The position numbers and the translations under genes were made by a program. The notes beneath the pieces were generated by a model. It had not been told where the DNA came from. It saw only the letters and a program-made list of their open reading frames with translations, and made no database searches. Below are positions 1-9,371 of a stretch of 64,000 nucleotides of DNA, one piece after another. Location: assembly GCF_012911935.1 (NCBI RefSeq), contig NZ_JAAXLA010000030.1:1-64000 (forward strand), read 5' to 3'. Position 1 is the stretch's first letter, and each line of letters starts with the position of its first letter. Source of the DNA: Pseudonocardia acidicola (GTDB lineage Bacteria; Actinomycetota; Actinomycetes; Mycobacteriales; Pseudonocardiaceae).

Positions 1-2
1 CG

Positions 3-1130
3 GCCCACCACCCCGCCGCCCCCGGGACCGGCCCGCACAGCCCCGATCAGGACCCGCTGAGCGGCCCCGCCGCGGCGCGGGAGCGCCGCGGGTTGGAAGC
101 CGTGCCCCCACCCCGCCGCACCGCCTGGGACGCCGAGGAACTGATGACCATGGCCTTCCCCGAACCCCGCTGGGCCGTGCCCGGCATCATCTGCGAGGGG
201 GTCACCCTGCTCGCCGGCCCACCCAAGGTCGGCAAGTCCTGGATGGGCCTGGGCCTGGCCCTCGACATCGCCGCCGGCCGCCCCGCCCTCGGGTCCATCC
301 CTGTCCAGGCCGGCCCGGTGCTCTACCTCGCCCTGGAGGACACCCCGCGCCGGCTGCAGTCCCGAATGCGCACCGTCCTGGCCGGCCGACCCGCACCGGC
401 CGGGCTGACCCTCTCGATCGCGTGCCCGCCGATGCCGGCCGGCGGCGACGAGCAGATCGATGCCTGGCTGCACGCGCACCCCGGCGCCCGGCTGGTCGTG
501 ATCGACGTGTTCGCCAAGGTCCGCGGCACCCCACCGGCCGGGGTCGCCGCCTACGACGCCGACTACGCCGCCATGGGCCGGATCAAACGGGTCGCCGACC
601 GGCACAACGTCGCCGTCGTCCTGGTCCACCACGTCCGCAAGGCCGCCGCCGAGGACTTCCTGGCCACCGTCTCGGGCACCAACGGCCTGGCCGGCGCCGC
701 CGACGCCGTCCTGGTCCTGGAGCGCGCCCGCGCGCAGGCGGACGGGGTCCTGCACGTCACCGGCCGCGACGTCGACGAAACCGACTACCCGCTCGCCTTC
801 GACCCCGAGGCCGGGGCCTGGCGAGTCCTCGACGGCCGCGCCGAGGACTACCTGATGCGTGACACCCGCTCGATGGTGCTGCGCTACCTGCGCGACTACC
901 CGGGCCAGCGCCCGAAGCAGATCGCCGACGCGCTGCAGCTCGACCCCGCTGCGGTCCGGCAGACCTGCCGGCGCATGGCCGACGACGGGCAGCTGCGCGC
1001 CACCGCCGGTGGCCAGTACCGGCCCGCCGACAGTGACACCGGTGACAGCAGTGACACCCCCGCCGCCGTCACCCCGTCACTGCTGTCACTGCGTCACTCC
1101 AACACCGCTGACCAGGGCGAATCCCTGTGA
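3..1130 (+). CDS. RepA-like AAA ATPase of an integrative element (5' end outside window)
   Basis: The reading frame is open to the left edge, so the true start is probably outside the window; TTG at 93 is the first listed start. The protein is a RecA-like AAA_25 ATPase of the RepA replicative helicase type. Walker A is LLAGPPKVGKSW, Walker B is LVVIDVF, and a sensor-like VVLVHHVRK follows. A C-terminal winged-helix-like segment (LRYLRDYPGQRPKQIADAL) precedes a Ser/Asp/Thr-rich tail encoded by GTGAC repeats. With the excisionase and integrase downstream, it looks like the replication protein of an actinomycete integrative element. Helicase function is inferred from the family. Confidence 0.8.
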   Translation, partial: AHHPAAPGTGPHSPDQDPLSGPAAARERRGLEAVPPPRRTAWDAEELMTMAFPEPRWAVPGIICEGVTLLAGPPKVGKSWMGLGLALDIAAGRPALGSIPVQAGPVLYLALEDTPRRLQSRMRTVLAGRPAPAGLTLSIACPPMPAGGDEQIDAWLHAHPGARLVVIDVFAKVRGTPPAGVAAYDADYAAMGRIKRVADRHNVAVVLVHHVRKAAAEDFLATVSGTNGLAGAADAVLVLERARAQADGVLHVTGRDVDETDYPLAFDPEAGAWRVLDGRAEDYLMRDTRSMVLRYLRDYPGQRPKQIADALQLDPAAVRQTCRRMADDGQLRATAGGQYRPADSDTGDSSDTPAAVTPSLLSLRHSNTADQGESL

Positions 1131-1260
1131 CCCCGCCTAGCCGGCCGAGTGACAGCCGCGGACCACCACTCAGGCCCTACCCCTGTCACTCCGTTACTGG
1201 ACCCCGCTTGACCTGCGCAAACAGCTGTGACAAACAGAGTGACAGCAGAGTGACTGTCAC
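1033..1260. repeat. Cluster of 14 GTGAC/GTCAC boxes
   Basis: GTGAC starts at 1033, 1042, 1051, 1127, 1149, 1227, 1239 and 1250. GTCAC starts at 1068, 1076, 1085, 1093, 1185 and 1256. The boxes come in same-orientation runs spaced 8-9 bp (coding part) or 11-12 bp (1227-1250). The cluster spans the last codons of the ATPase gene and the gap to the excisionase. It resembles iterons or repeated operator half-sites; the role is unknown. Confidence 0.75.
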
Positions 1261-1281
1261 TCCCGGACCCGGGAGAACTCT

Positions 1282-1473
1282 TTGAGCCGGCCGCCCGCCC
1301 GCCTCACCGTCAACGACCTCTGCGCCGAACTCGGCATCTCACGATCCACGTTCTACGACTGGCGCGCCAAGGGACGCGCCCCGCGCTGCATCAAGCTCCC
1401 CAATGGCGAGATCCGCATTCGTCGCACCGACTTTGAGAGCTGGCTCGACTCCCTCGAGGAGGTGGCCGCCTGA
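1282..1473 (+). CDS. Excisionase / AlpA-MerR-like helix-turn-helix protein
   Basis: A 63-residue winged-helix DNA-binding protein of the kind that serves as excisionase (directionality factor) beside actinobacterial tyrosine integrases. The helix-turn-helix is in LCAELGISRSTFYDWRAKGR, followed by the wing strand IRIRRTDFESWL. The start is TTG, with GGGAGA at 1271-1276, five bases upstream. The stop overlaps the integrase start (TGATG), implying translational coupling. Function rests on size, fold and context. Confidence 0.8.
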   Translation: MSRPPARLTVNDLCAELGISRSTFYDWRAKGRAPRCIKLPNGEIRIRRTDFESWLDSLEEVAA

Positions 1474-2846
1474 TGACCGCCACCTACGACGTCCGTGTGT
1501 GGTCGATCGCGACCTACCAGGGACAGCGGGGCACCGCCTACATCGTCCGGTGGAAGGTCGGCGACCGAGCCAGGAAGGAGCGCTTCAAGACGCGTGCTCT
1601 CGCCGACAGCTTCCGCTCCGAGCTGATCTCGGCGACGCGGCGAGGGGAGGCATTCTCGGTCGAGACGGGGCACCCGATCTCGGCGTCACGACCCTCTCGG
1701 GACCTGGGCTGGTACGAGTTCGCGTGTGACTACGTCGACATGAAGTGGGCGCCGGCGGCCGCGACCTACCGGCGCAGCATCTCGGAGGCGCTGACGGCGA
1801 TCACCGTCGGTCTGCTCGACGGCGACCGCGGTCGTCCTGATGCGGCGCTGATCCGCCGGTCGCTCCACCGGTGGGCGTTCAACACCAGCAGGCGGGATAC
1901 CGCGGACTGCCCGGCGGAGGTCCGCGAGGCACTGGGCTGGGTTCGTCGTCACTCGGGCACCGTCGCTCGGCTGGCCGAGCCGGCCGTCCTGCGGCGCGTC
2001 CTGACGGAGATCAGCACGAAGCTCGACGGGACGCCCGGAGCGGCAAGCGTCGTGAGCAAGCGCCGGCGGGTGCTGTCCAACATCGCGGAGTACGCAGTGG
2101 AACGGGGGTGCCTCGACGTCAACCCGCTGCCCGCGTTCAAGTGGAAGGCGCCGAAGGCCGCGAGCGGGATCGATCGCAGGTCGGTGGTCAACCCGGTCCA
2201 GGCTCGGACCCTGCTCAACGCCGTGCGCGAGACGAAGCGCAGCGGTCCGCGCCTGGTCGCCTTCTTCGGGCTCATGTACTTCTCCGGCATGCGGCCGGAG
2301 GAGGCTGCCAACGTCCGCAAGCACAACCTCTCGATTCCCGATTCGGGATGGGGTGAGATCCATCTTGAAGAGGCCACTCCGTATGCCGGGCCGGACTGGA
2401 CCAACGACGGCCGCCAGCGTGACCGGAGACAGCTCAAGAACAGGGCGCGAGGGGAGAGCCGAGTCGTCCCGTGCCCGCCAGAGCTGACCGAGATGCTGCA
2501 ACAGCACATCGCCGAGTTCGGGACGGGAGCCGACGGCCGGCTGTTCGTGGGGGAGAGGTCCACCGACTTGCCGAAGCTCACGTACATGAGGGCCTGGCGG
2601 GCAGCTCGTCGGCAGGCCTTCACACCGGAGACGGCCGCGACGCCGCTGGGCGCGACGCCCTACACGCTGCGGCACGCCTGCGTCTCGACCTGGCTCAACG
2701 GGGGCGTGCCGGCCACTCAGGTCGCCGAGTGGGCCGGGCACTCGGTGGAGGTGCTGCTGAAGGTCTACGCCAAATGCCTCGACGGGCAGGACACAACAGC
2801 GCGCCGGCGCGTGATGCAGGCACTCGGCCACCGGGACGACGGCTGA
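1473..2846 (+). CDS. int: Tyrosine recombinase / site-specific integrase
   Basis: A 457-residue integrase with an N-terminal arm/SAM-like region and a C-terminal catalytic domain. Catalytic motifs are FSGMRPEEA (first Arg), TPYTLRHACVS (second Arg; the usual His of HxxR is Tyr here), EWAGHSVEVLL and the nucleophile Tyr in KVYAKCL near the C-terminus. It should catalyse integration and excision of the element at the adjacent tRNA-Arg gene. It is coupled to the excisionase by a TGATG overlap. All core residues are present, so it is probably functional. Confidence 0.93.
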   Translation: MTATYDVRVWSIATYQGQRGTAYIVRWKVGDRARKERFKTRALADSFRSELISATRRGEAFSVETGHPISASRPSRDLGWYEFACDYVDMKWAPAAATYRRSISEALTAITVGLLDGDRGRPDAALIRRSLHRWAFNTSRRDTADCPAEVREALGWVRRHSGTVARLAEPAVLRRVLTEISTKLDGTPGAASVVSKRRRVLSNIAEYAVERGCLDVNPLPAFKWKAPKAASGIDRRSVVNPVQARTLLNAVRETKRSGPRLVAFFGLMYFSGMRPEEAANVRKHNLSIPDSGWGEIHLEEATPYAGPDWTNDGRQRDRRQLKNRARGESRVVPCPPELTEMLQQHIAEFGTGADGRLFVGERSTDLPKLTYMRAWRAARRQAFTPETAATPLGATPYTLRHACVSTWLNGGVPATQVAEWAGHSVEVLLKVYAKCLDGQDTTARRRVMQALGHRDDG

Positions 2847-2850
2847 AAAC

Positions 2851-2869
2851 TTGGGCACGTATTGGGCAC
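2851..2869 (+). repeat. Tandem TTGGGCAC direct repeat beside int
   Basis: TTGGGCAC occurs at 2851-2858 and 2862-2869, an 11-bp period (one helical turn), five bases after the integrase stop and before the tRNA. Position and phasing suit integrase arm-type or excisionase binding sites. This is inference only. Confidence 0.45.
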
Positions 2870-2922
2870 AGACGCCCGCCAACGGCCACCTACGGCCGCT
2901 GACGCCCGGACACAACAAGATC

Positions 2923-2955
2923 GGCCCCTCACCCTGTTTCAGCTGGTGAGGGGCC
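2923..2955 (-). terminator. Hairpin terminator between tRNA-Arg and int
   Basis: GGCCCCTCACC (2923-2933) and GGTGAGGGGCC (2945-2955) form a perfect 11-bp stem with an 11-nt loop. It can end the tRNA transcript on the minus strand and the integrase transcript on the plus strand. Only short T-rich runs follow. Confidence 0.7.
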
Positions 2956-2978
2956 GTTCTGGCTGTTGGCACTGATGG

Positions 2979-3010
2979 TGCCCCCGGCAGGATTCGAACC
3001 TGCGCTCCCG
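2979..3010. other. Candidate attachment site core (3' part of tRNA-Arg)
   Basis: Tyrosine integrases of such elements usually recombine in the 3' half of a tRNA gene. The element-borne copy rebuilds the tRNA end. This tRNA-Arg ends 133 bp from int and points at it. The other att copy must lie left of position 1, so the core length cannot be fixed here. Confidence 0.5.
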
Positions 3011-3050
3011 CCTCCGGAGGGCGGTGCTCTATCCCCTGAGCTACGGGGGC
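2979..3050 (-). tRNA. tRNA-Arg (anticodon CCG)
   Basis: The minus strand folds into a complete cloverleaf: acceptor GCCCCCG/CGGGGGC, D-arm GCTC/GAGC, anticodon stem CCGCC/GGCGG with loop CTCCGGA (anticodon CCG, reads CGG), and T-arm GCAGG/CCTGC with TTCGAAT. It is 72 nt to the discriminator A with no encoded CCA (ACC follows). The 3' end faces the integrase, as expected for an integration target. Confidence 0.95.
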
Positions 3051-3079
3051 CGTGCGATGAGGGAACTGTATCGCACGAT

Positions 3080-3859
3080 CTACAGCGGCAACGGCTGCCC
3101 CCCTCGTTGGGCGAGAAGCTGCTTCATGTATGCAGCCTCCGAGGTCTGCGAGCTGAGCATCTGGCTCGCGAGGTTGCGGACCTCGGGGACGTCGGCGTGC
3201 TGCGCGGCGTACTGCAGCATCGAGGTGCCACCCTCGTGGTGGCGGAGCATGAGCTGCAGGAATAGCACGTCGAGGTCCTTGCCGGTGGCGGCACGCAGCC
3301 GCTTCAGGTCCTCGTCGCTGGCCATCCCGGGCATCGTGGCGACGCCACCGCTCGTCATGGAGCCGCCGTGGTCGTGGCTCATGGCGCCACTCATCCATGC
3401 CATGTGGTGCCCGCCGACCGGCAACGAGGCCTGGCCCCACAGTCCGAGCCAGCCCTGCATGCGGCCGATCTGCTGGGTCTGGGTCGACTCGATGTCGTAG
3501 GCGAGTTGGTGCAGCACCGGGTCCGTGGTGTGGTCGCGTTCCCAGGCGGCCATCTGGACGGCCTGCTCGTGGTGCACGGTCATGTCCTGGGCGAAACCGA
3601 CGTCCACCGAGTCCGCCGCGGGTGTGGTCGTGCTCGACGATCCCGGGAGGCCGATCAGCAGGCCGGCCGCGGCACCGAGCAGCAGCAGGCCCACCGCGGC
3701 GACGACGGCGACCAGCGGCCGGGCCCAGCGCGGCTCACGTGGCCCCTCGCCACCCGGCCCCGGTCCCTGGTCGTCCACAGCGGGCGGCGGACCGTCCGGG
3801 GGCGGTTCGGTCTCGGGATCCGGGGACACGGCCGAGGCGCTCACTCCACCCAGTGTCAT
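3080..3859 (-). CDS. Membrane-anchored DUF305 protein
   Basis: A 259-residue protein with a Pro-rich cytoplasmic N-terminus, one transmembrane helix at about residues 46-68 and an extracytoplasmic ferritin-like DUF305 domain. The domain has paired helix motifs MTVHHEQAVQMA and MLRHHEGGTSML and a Met/His-rich loop (GGHHMAWMSGAMSHDHGG). DUF305 proteins such as cyanobacterial CopM bind copper. The His/Met-rich surface suggests a similar metal role here, but that is inferred. The start overlaps the stop of the upstream DUF3105 gene (ATGA), so the two form one coupled unit. Confidence 0.88.
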   Translation of the reverse strand: MTLGGVSASAVSPDPETEPPPDGPPPAVDDQGPGPGGEGPREPRWARPLVAVVAAVGLLLLGAAAGLLIGLPGSSSTTTPAADSVDVGFAQDMTVHHEQAVQMAAWERDHTTDPVLHQLAYDIESTQTQQIGRMQGWLGLWGQASLPVGGHHMAWMSGAMSHDHGGSMTSGGVATMPGMASDEDLKRLRAATGKDLDVLFLQLMLRHHEGGTSMLQYAAQHADVPEVRNLASQMLSSQTSEAAYMKQLLAQRGGQPLPL

Positions 3860-4686
3860 CCGCCGCTCCCGGTGCCGCCCGTGCCGCCGCCCATCGAGTC
3901 GGGGGTGACGCCGCTGGTGCCCCCGTTCTCCGCCACGACAGGGCTGCCGTTGACGGTGCGGCCGATGTCGCTGACCGGCGGCGTGGGGACGAACGGCGGC
4001 GGGTTGTCCTGGTCGAACTGGCCCGGGCCGAGGGCCTGGCAGCTCGCGCCGACCTCGGGGTAGGTGTACTGGTTGCGCCGCAGCGCGGTGATGAACTGGT
4101 CGATCCGGATGTCGTTCGCGTCACTCAGCTTCAGCTGGTGGCCCCAGGACTGCAGGGAGATCGGCTGGTCGAGGCCGGGGTAGGGCGAGATCACCGTGTA
4201 CGGCTGGCCGTCGACCTTGGCCTTCAGCGTGGTGAGCGCGGCCCCGGTGACCTGGTCGGGGTTGTAGGCGATCCACACGGCGCCGTGCTCCAGGGAGTGC
4301 ACCAGGTTCTCCTGGCGCACCGGGTTCGGGTAGACCACACCGTTGCAGGCGGCCCAGTACCCGTCGTGCGCGCCACCGAAGGGCGGGGAGTGCGTGTAGG
4401 CGACGCGGTCGGTGGGCAGCACGTGCTGTCCGCCCTGGTAGTTGATGACGTCGACGCCCTGGATCTGCCGCGACGGGTCCTGGTTCTGCGCGGTCGGGGT
4501 GAACGGTGCAAGCGCGTTGGCGCGGTCGGTGTTCTCCTTGTTGCGGAAAAACGCATAGCCGAACACCGAGCCCGCGAAGATCACCAGGACCAGCACGGCG
4601 GCGATCAGGCCCCACGGAGTGGACCGCCGGGTGACGACCGGCGTACGGGCGTTGCGGCCCGCCTTGCTGTTCTTGCCGCTGACCAT
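3856..4686 (-). CDS. DUF3105 membrane protein
   Basis: A 276-residue protein with a basic N-terminus, one transmembrane helix (about residues 24-46) and an extracytoplasmic DUF3105 domain. Family signatures are YTHSPPFGGAHDGYW and VHSLEHGAVWIAY, rich in His and aromatic residues. The C-terminus is Gly/Ser/Thr-rich. It is first in a two-gene unit with the DUF305 gene (ATGA overlap) and divergent from argS. DUF3105 function is unknown; the pairing suggests joint work in the cell envelope, perhaps on metals. The ATG at 4686 places the transmembrane segment normally, so I prefer it to upstream open frame. Confidence 0.85.
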   Translation of the reverse strand: MVSGKNSKAGRNARTPVVTRRSTPWGLIAAVLVLVIFAGSVFGYAFFRNKENTDRANALAPFTPTAQNQDPSRQIQGVDVINYQGGQHVLPTDRVAYTHSPPFGGAHDGYWAACNGVVYPNPVRQENLVHSLEHGAVWIAYNPDQVTGAALTTLKAKVDGQPYTVISPYPGLDQPISLQSWGHQLKLSDANDIRIDQFITALRRNQYTYPEVGASCQALGPGQFDQDNPPPFVPTPPVSDIGRTVNGSPVVAENGGTSGVTPDSMGGGTGGTGSGG

Positions 4687-4796
4687 GGACCGTCCCCGAG
4701 GTCGTCGAATGTGGCTTCTGCGACCTTCGCCCGGATGGCGGGTCGCGGTCCCGCAGTGTAGGAGCGCCGCATGAGAGGCCCCTGAGCAGCACCTCC

Positions 4797-4802
4797 TAGA
4801 CT
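4797..4802 (+). promoter_or_regulatory. -10 box of argS (leaderless)
   Basis: TAGACT lies 7 nt before the GTG of argS and fits the TANNNT -10 consensus. Transcription would start at or within a base of the start codon, matching the absence of a clear ribosome-binding site. No good -35 is visible. Confidence 0.55.
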
Positions 4803-4809
4803 CGGTGAA

Positions 4810-6459
4810 GTGACTCCCGACGTGCTCGCCGACCTGGTTCGTGTCGCCGCGCTGGACGTGCTGGCCGACCGAGGCCTGGACGTCGCGGCGCTGCCCTCCG
4901 ACGTCGGCGTCGAACGCCCCCGCAACCCTGAACACGGCGACTACGCGACCAACGTCGCCCTGCGTACCGCGAAGAAGGCCGGCGTCGCGCCGCGCGACCT
5001 GGCCGGCTGGCTGGTCGAGGACCTCGCCCGCCGCCCCGGCATCGCCGCCGCCGAGGTCGCCGGCCCCGGCTTCATCAACCTGCGCCTCGCCGCCGACGCG
5101 CAGGGTGCGCTGGTCGGCGAGGTGCTGGCCGCCGGCAAGGCCTACGGCACCGGTGACGAACTGGCTGGCCGCAACGTGAACCTCGAGTTCGTCTCGGCCA
5201 ACCCGACGGGGCCGCTGCACCTGGGCGGCACCCGGTGGGCCGCGGTCGGCGACGCGCTGGGCCGGGTGCTCATCGCGCGCGGTGCGAAGGTCACGCGCGA
5301 GTACTACTTCAACGACGCCGGCGCGCAGATCGACCGGTTCGTCGCGTCGCTGGTGGCGGCTGCGAAGGGTGAGCCGCCGCCGGAGAACGGCTACGGCGGC
5401 GCCTACATCGGTGAGATCGCCGCGCAGGTGCTGGCGGCGGAGCCCGGTGCGCTCGACCTGCCCGACGCCGAGCGTGACGAGGTTTTCCGCCGGGTCGGCG
5501 TGAACCTCATGTTCGACGAGATCAAGCGCGCGCTGCACGCCTTCGGCACCGATTTCGACGTGTGGTTCCACGAGCAGTCGCTGCACGACTCCGGCGCCGT
5601 CGAGGCCGCGGTCGACCGGCTCAAGGAGTCGGGCAGCCTTTACGAGGCGGACGGCGCCTGGTGGCTGCGCTCCACCGACCACGGCGACGACAAGGACCGC
5701 GTCGTCATCAAGAGTGACGGCAACCCGGCCTACATCGCCGGCGACATCGCCTACCTGCTCGACAAGCGGGCGCGCGGGTTCGACCTGTGCATCTACATGC
5801 TCGGCGCCGACCACCACGGCTACATCGCCCGGCTCAAGGCGGCCGCGGCCGCGTTCGGCGACGACCCGGCGGTGGTCGAGGTGCTGATCGGGCAGCTGGT
5901 CAACCTGGTCAAGAACGGGCAGCCGGTGCGGATGAGCAAGCGCGCCGGGACGGTCGTGACCATGGACGACCTGGTCGACGCGGTCGGCGTCGACGCGGCC
6001 CGCTACTCGCTGATCCGGTCCTCGGTCGACTCCACTCTGGACATCGACCTCGACCTGATCGCCCGGCGCAGCAACGACAACCCCGTGTTCTACGTGCAGT
6101 ACGCACACGCCCGGCTGGCGTCGCTGGCCCGCAACGCCGCCGATCTGGGCGTCGAGGTCGGTGACGCCTACGGGTTGCTCGAGCACCCGCGCGAGGGCGA
6201 TCTGATCCGTACTCTGGGGGAGTTCCCGGCCGTCGTCGCCACGGCGGCCGAGCTGCGCGAACCGCACCGGGTGGCCCGCTACCTGGAGTCGCTGGCCAGC
6301 GCGTACCACAAGTTCTACGACTCCTGCCGGGTGCTGCCGATGGGCGACGAGGAGGTCACCGACCTGCACCGCGCCCGGCTCGCGCTGAGCGTGGCTGCCC
6401 GCCAGGTGCTGGCCAACGGTCTGGGCCTGCTCGGCGTCTCCGCTCCCGAGCGGATGTGA
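4810..6459 (+). CDS. argS: Arginyl-tRNA synthetase
   Basis: Charges tRNA-Arg with arginine in the cytosol. The 549-residue class I enzyme has the N-terminal Arg-tRNA-synthetase domain ([17 protein letters not shown]), the HIGH-like signature [13 protein letters not shown], the KMSKS-like [11 protein letters not shown] and a C-terminal DALR anticodon-binding domain. Length is normal. It opens a run matching M. tuberculosis argS-lysA-hom-thrC-thrB. GTG at 4810 is chosen because of the leaderless -10 box and the family N-terminus. A tRNA-Arg gene lies 1.8 kb upstream but belongs to another unit. Confidence 0.97.
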   Translation: MTPDVLADLVRVAALDVLADRGLDVAALPSDVGVERPRNPEHGDYATNVALRTAKKAGVAPRDLAGWLVEDLARRPGIAAAEVAGPGFINLRLAADAQGALVGEVLAAGKAYGTGDELAGRNVNLEFVSANPTGPLHLGGTRWAAVGDALGRVLIARGAKVTREYYFNDAGAQIDRFVASLVAAAKGEPPPENGYGGAYIGEIAAQVLAAEPGALDLPDAERDEVFRRVGVNLMFDEIKRALHAFGTDFDVWFHEQSLHDSGAVEAAVDRLKESGSLYEADGAWWLRSTDHGDDKDRVVIKSDGNPAYIAGDIAYLLDKRARGFDLCIYMLGADHHGYIARLKAAAAAFGDDPAVVEVLIGQLVNLVKNGQPVRMSKRAGTVVTMDDLVDAVGVDAARYSLIRSSVDSTLDIDLDLIARRSNDNPVFYVQYAHARLASLARNAADLGVEVGDAYGLLEHPREGDLIRTLGEFPAVVATAAELREPHRVARYLESLASAYHKFYDSCRVLPMGDEEVTDLHRARLALSVAARQVLANGLGLLGVSAPERM

Positions 6460-6469
6460 GAGGACCGAA

Positions 6470-7912
6470 GTGAACGTCCACCCCGCCGGCCCCCTGCATG
6501 CCGGCGTGCAGACACCCCCGGAGACCGCCGGCCCCAAGCCGGCCTGCGCCGCCGAGCTCGACGAGCTCGCCCCTGCGGTGTGGCCGCGCAACGCCGGGCG
6601 GCGTGCCGACGGCGTGGTCGAGGTCGCCGGCGTCGACGTCCGGGATCTCGCCGAGCAGTACGGCACCCCGCTGTTCGTGATCGACGAGAACGACTTCCGC
6701 TCCCGCGCCGCGGAGTTCGCCGCCGCGTTCGGCGCCGAGTCCGTCCACTACGCGGCCAAGGCGTTCCTGTGCACCGAGGTGGCCCGCTGGGTCGCCGACG
6801 AAGGCCTGTCGCTGGACGTGTGCAGCGGCGGCGAGCTCGCCGTCGCGATGCGCGCCGGGTTCCCGGCCGAGCGGATCGCGCTGCATGGCAACAACAAGTC
6901 GATCTCCGAGCTGATCGACGCGGTCGAGGCCGGCGTGGGCCGGGTCGTGCTCGACTCGTTCCACGAGATCGCCCGGCTCGACACCGTCGCCCGCGAGCGC
7001 GGCGTCGTGGCTCCGGTGATGATCCGGGTCACGGTCGGCGTCGAGGCCCACACCCACGAGTTCATCGCGACCGCGCACGAGGACCAGAAGTTCGGCTTCT
7101 CCATCGCGGGCGGGCCCGCCAGCGACGCCGCCGAGGCGGCTCGCCGGGTGCTCAAGTCCGAGGGCCTGTCGCTGGTCGGGCTGCACAGCCACATCGGCAG
7201 CCAGATCTTCGACACCGAGGGCTTCGAGGTGGCCGCCCACCGGGTGGTCCGGCTGCTCGCCGAGCTGCACCGCGAGCACGGCGCCGACAAGCTCGCCGAC
7301 CTGAGGACCCTCGATCTCGGTGGTGGCATCGGCATCGCCTACCGCGCCGACGAGGTGCCGCTGAGCGTCGCCGAGCTCGCCGGGCAGCTGCGCGACATCG
7401 TCAAGCGCGAGTGCCACTCCGCCGGGCTGGACGTGCCGGACATCGCCGTCGAGCCGGGCCGGGCCATCGCCGGGCCGGGCACCGTGACGCTCTACGAGGT
7501 CGGCACGCTCAAGGACGTCCCGCTGGGCAGCAGCTCGTCGCGGCGCTACGTCAGCGTCGACGGCGGGATGAGCGACAACATCCGCACCGCGCTCTACGAC
7601 GCGGTGTACGACTGCCGGCTGGTCTCCCGGGCCTCGGCGGTCGACGGCAGCCCGGAACCTGCGCTGTCGCGGGTGGTTGGCAAGCACTGTGAATCCGGCG
7701 ATATCGTCGTCCGGGACTGTTGGCTACCGGCCGATCTCGCGCCCGGCGACCTGCTCGCCGTGGCCGCGACCGGCGCGTACTGCTATTCGATGGCCAGCTC
7801 GTACAACCGGCTGCCGCGGCCCGCGGTGGTCGCTGTGCGCGACGGGCAGGCCCGGGTGCTGCTGCGCCGGGAGACGGTGGAGGACCAGTTCCGGCTGGAG
7901 GTGGCCGGGTGA
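6470..7912 (+). CDS. lysA: Diaminopimelate decarboxylase
   Basis: PLP enzyme that decarboxylates meso-diaminopimelate to L-lysine, the last step of lysine synthesis. The 480-residue protein has the Lys-PLP motif VHYAAKAF, the phosphate-binding region GLHSHIGSQ and [10 protein letters not shown], and the dimer-interface active-site motif CESGDIV. The start is GTG with GAGAGG at 6458-6463 overlapping the argS stop region, so it is likely co-transcribed with argS. A short hairpin follows the stop. Confidence 0.97.
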   Translation: MNVHPAGPLHAGVQTPPETAGPKPACAAELDELAPAVWPRNAGRRADGVVEVAGVDVRDLAEQYGTPLFVIDENDFRSRAAEFAAAFGAESVHYAAKAFLCTEVARWVADEGLSLDVCSGGELAVAMRAGFPAERIALHGNNKSISELIDAVEAGVGRVVLDSFHEIARLDTVARERGVVAPVMIRVTVGVEAHTHEFIATAHEDQKFGFSIAGGPASDAAEAARRVLKSEGLSLVGLHSHIGSQIFDTEGFEVAAHRVVRLLAELHREHGADKLADLRTLDLGGGIGIAYRADEVPLSVAELAGQLRDIVKRECHSAGLDVPDIAVEPGRAIAGPGTVTLYEVGTLKDVPLGSSSSRRYVSVDGGMSDNIRTALYDAVYDCRLVSRASAVDGSPEPALSRVVGKHCESGDIVVRDCWLPADLAPGDLLAVAATGAYCYSMASSYNRLPRPAVVAVRDGQARVLLRRETVEDQFRLEVAG

Positions 7913-7915
7913 ACC

Positions 7916-7933
7916 GGGGCACTCTGTTGCCCC
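7916..7933 (+). terminator. Small hairpin between lysA and hom
   Basis: GGGGCA and TGCCCC form a 6-bp stem with a 6-nt loop just after the lysA stop. There is no T-tract. It may be a weak terminator or an mRNA-processing or attenuation element ahead of hom. Confidence 0.3.
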
Positions 7934-7997
7934 GTACCGGCCCGCGAGCAGTCATGATTCGTGCCCGGAACTCACCGGGACCGCTGGGAGGAGTGGC

Positions 7998-9371
7998 GTG
8001 ACGGGGAACGGCCCGAGGGGCAACGGCGCGCCGATCCGGGTGGCGATGCTCGGCTGCGGGACGGTCGGTGGCGAGGTGGTGCGGCTGCTGGACACCCAGG
8101 CCGACGACCTCGCGGCACGGATCGGTGCCCCGGTCGAGCTGGTCGGGGTGGCCGTGCGCCGCCCACACAGGCACCCTGAACTGCCCGAGGGGCTGCTCAC
8201 CACGGACGCGGCGGGCCTGGTCGCCCGCGACGACGTCGACGTGGTCGTCGAGGTGATCGGGGGCATCGAGCCGGCGCGGACGCTGCTGCTCGAGGCGCTC
8301 AAGGCGGGCAAGTCCGTGGTGACCGCGAACAAGGCGCTGCTTGCCGAGGACGGTGCGACGCTGGCGGAGGCGGCCGACGCGTCGGGCGTCGACCTGTACT
8401 ACGAGGCCTCGGTGGCCGGGGCGATCCCACTGCTGCGTCCGCTGCGCGAGTCGCTGGCCGGTGACCGGATCACCCGGGTGGCCGGGATCGTCAACGGCAC
8501 CACCAACTACATCCTCTCCGCGATGACCGCGTCCGGCGCCGGGTACGCCGAAGCGCTCGAGGAAGCGACCCGGCTGGGTTACGCCGAGGCCGATCCGAGC
8601 GCCGACGTCGACGGCTACGACGCCGCGTCGAAAGCCGCGATCCTGGCCTCACTGGCCTTCCACACCCGGGTCTGCGCCGCCGACGTGTACTGCGAGGGCA
8701 TCCGCGGGGTCACCGCGGCCGACATCGCCGCGGCCGCCACGCTGGGCTGCACGATCAAGCTGCTGGCCATCTGCGAGCGGGTCGATGCCGGCGGCGAGGA
8801 TTCGGTGTCGGCCCGGGTCTATCCGGCCATGATCCCGCAGAGCCACCCGCTCGCGGCCGTCGACGGTGCCTTCAACGCGGTGTTCGTCGAGGCCGAGGCG
8901 GCGGGGCAGCTGATGTTCTACGGGCAGGGCGCCGGCGGCGCGCCGACCGCGAGCGCCGTGCTCGGCGACCTGGTCGCGGTGGCCCGCAACCAGGTGGTCG
9001 GTGGGCGCGGCCCGCGCGAGTCGGCCTATGCGAGCCTGCCGGTGCGCCCGATGGGCGCGGTACCCACGCGGTACCACGTGAGCCTGGAGGTGGCCGACCG
9101 CGCCGGTGTGCTCGCCGCGATAGCGGGGGAGTTCGCCCAGCACGGCGTCAGCATCGCCGCGGTCCGGCAGACCGGGGGCGGGCAACTCCCGCTCAACGGG
9201 GACAACGAAGGCGGGGCCCGCCTCGTCGTCGTCACGCACGGGGCCCCCGACGCGGCGCTGGCCGCGACGGTGGACGCGCTGAGCGGGTTGGACGCGGTAC
9301 GCGGAGTGGACAGCGTGCTGCGGGTAGAGGATCTAGGCCGCTCGGTGAGCGCGCTGGGGGTGGCCGGATGA
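7998..9371 (+). CDS. hom: Homoserine dehydrogenase
   Basis: Reduces aspartate semialdehyde to homoserine for threonine and methionine synthesis. The 457-residue protein has an N-terminal Rossmann domain ([15 protein letters not shown]), the catalytic domain ([28 protein letters not shown]) and a C-terminal ACT domain ([17 protein letters not shown]), the usual site of threonine feedback. The frame is open further upstream into lysA, but GTG at 7998 has a strong GGGAGGAG (7986-7993) and matches family starts. The stop overlaps thrC by ATGA. Confidence 0.96.
   Translation: MTGNGPRGNGAPIRVAMLGCGTVGGEVVRLLDTQADDLAARIGAPVELVGVAVRRPHRHPELPEGLLTTDAAGLVARDDVDVVVEVIGGIEPARTLLLEALKAGKSVVTANKALLAEDGATLAEAADASGVDLYYEASVAGAIPLLRPLRESLAGDRITRVAGIVNGTTNYILSAMTASGAGYAEALEEATRLGYAEADPSADVDGYDAASKAAILASLAFHTRVCAADVYCEGIRGVTAADIAAAATLGCTIKLLAICERVDAGGEDSVSARVYPAMIPQSHPLAAVDGAFNAVFVEAEAAGQLMFYGQGAGGAPTASAVLGDLVAVARNQVVGGRGPRESAYASLPVRPMGAVPTRYHVSLEVADRAGVLAAIAGEFAQHGVSIAAVRQTGGGQLPLNGDNEGGARLVVVTHGAPDAALAATVDALSGLDAVRGVDSVLRVEDLGRSVSALGVAG

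Noticed and set aside
1686..3440. 584-codon minus-strand frame opposite int and the tRNA
   Set aside because: It is antisense to the integrase with intact catalytic motifs and reads through a tRNA gene.
3856..6666. Very long minus-strand open frame (936 codons) across argS
   Set aside because: Only its part up to 4686 is the DUF3105 gene; the rest is antisense to argS, as expected where third positions are almost all G or C.
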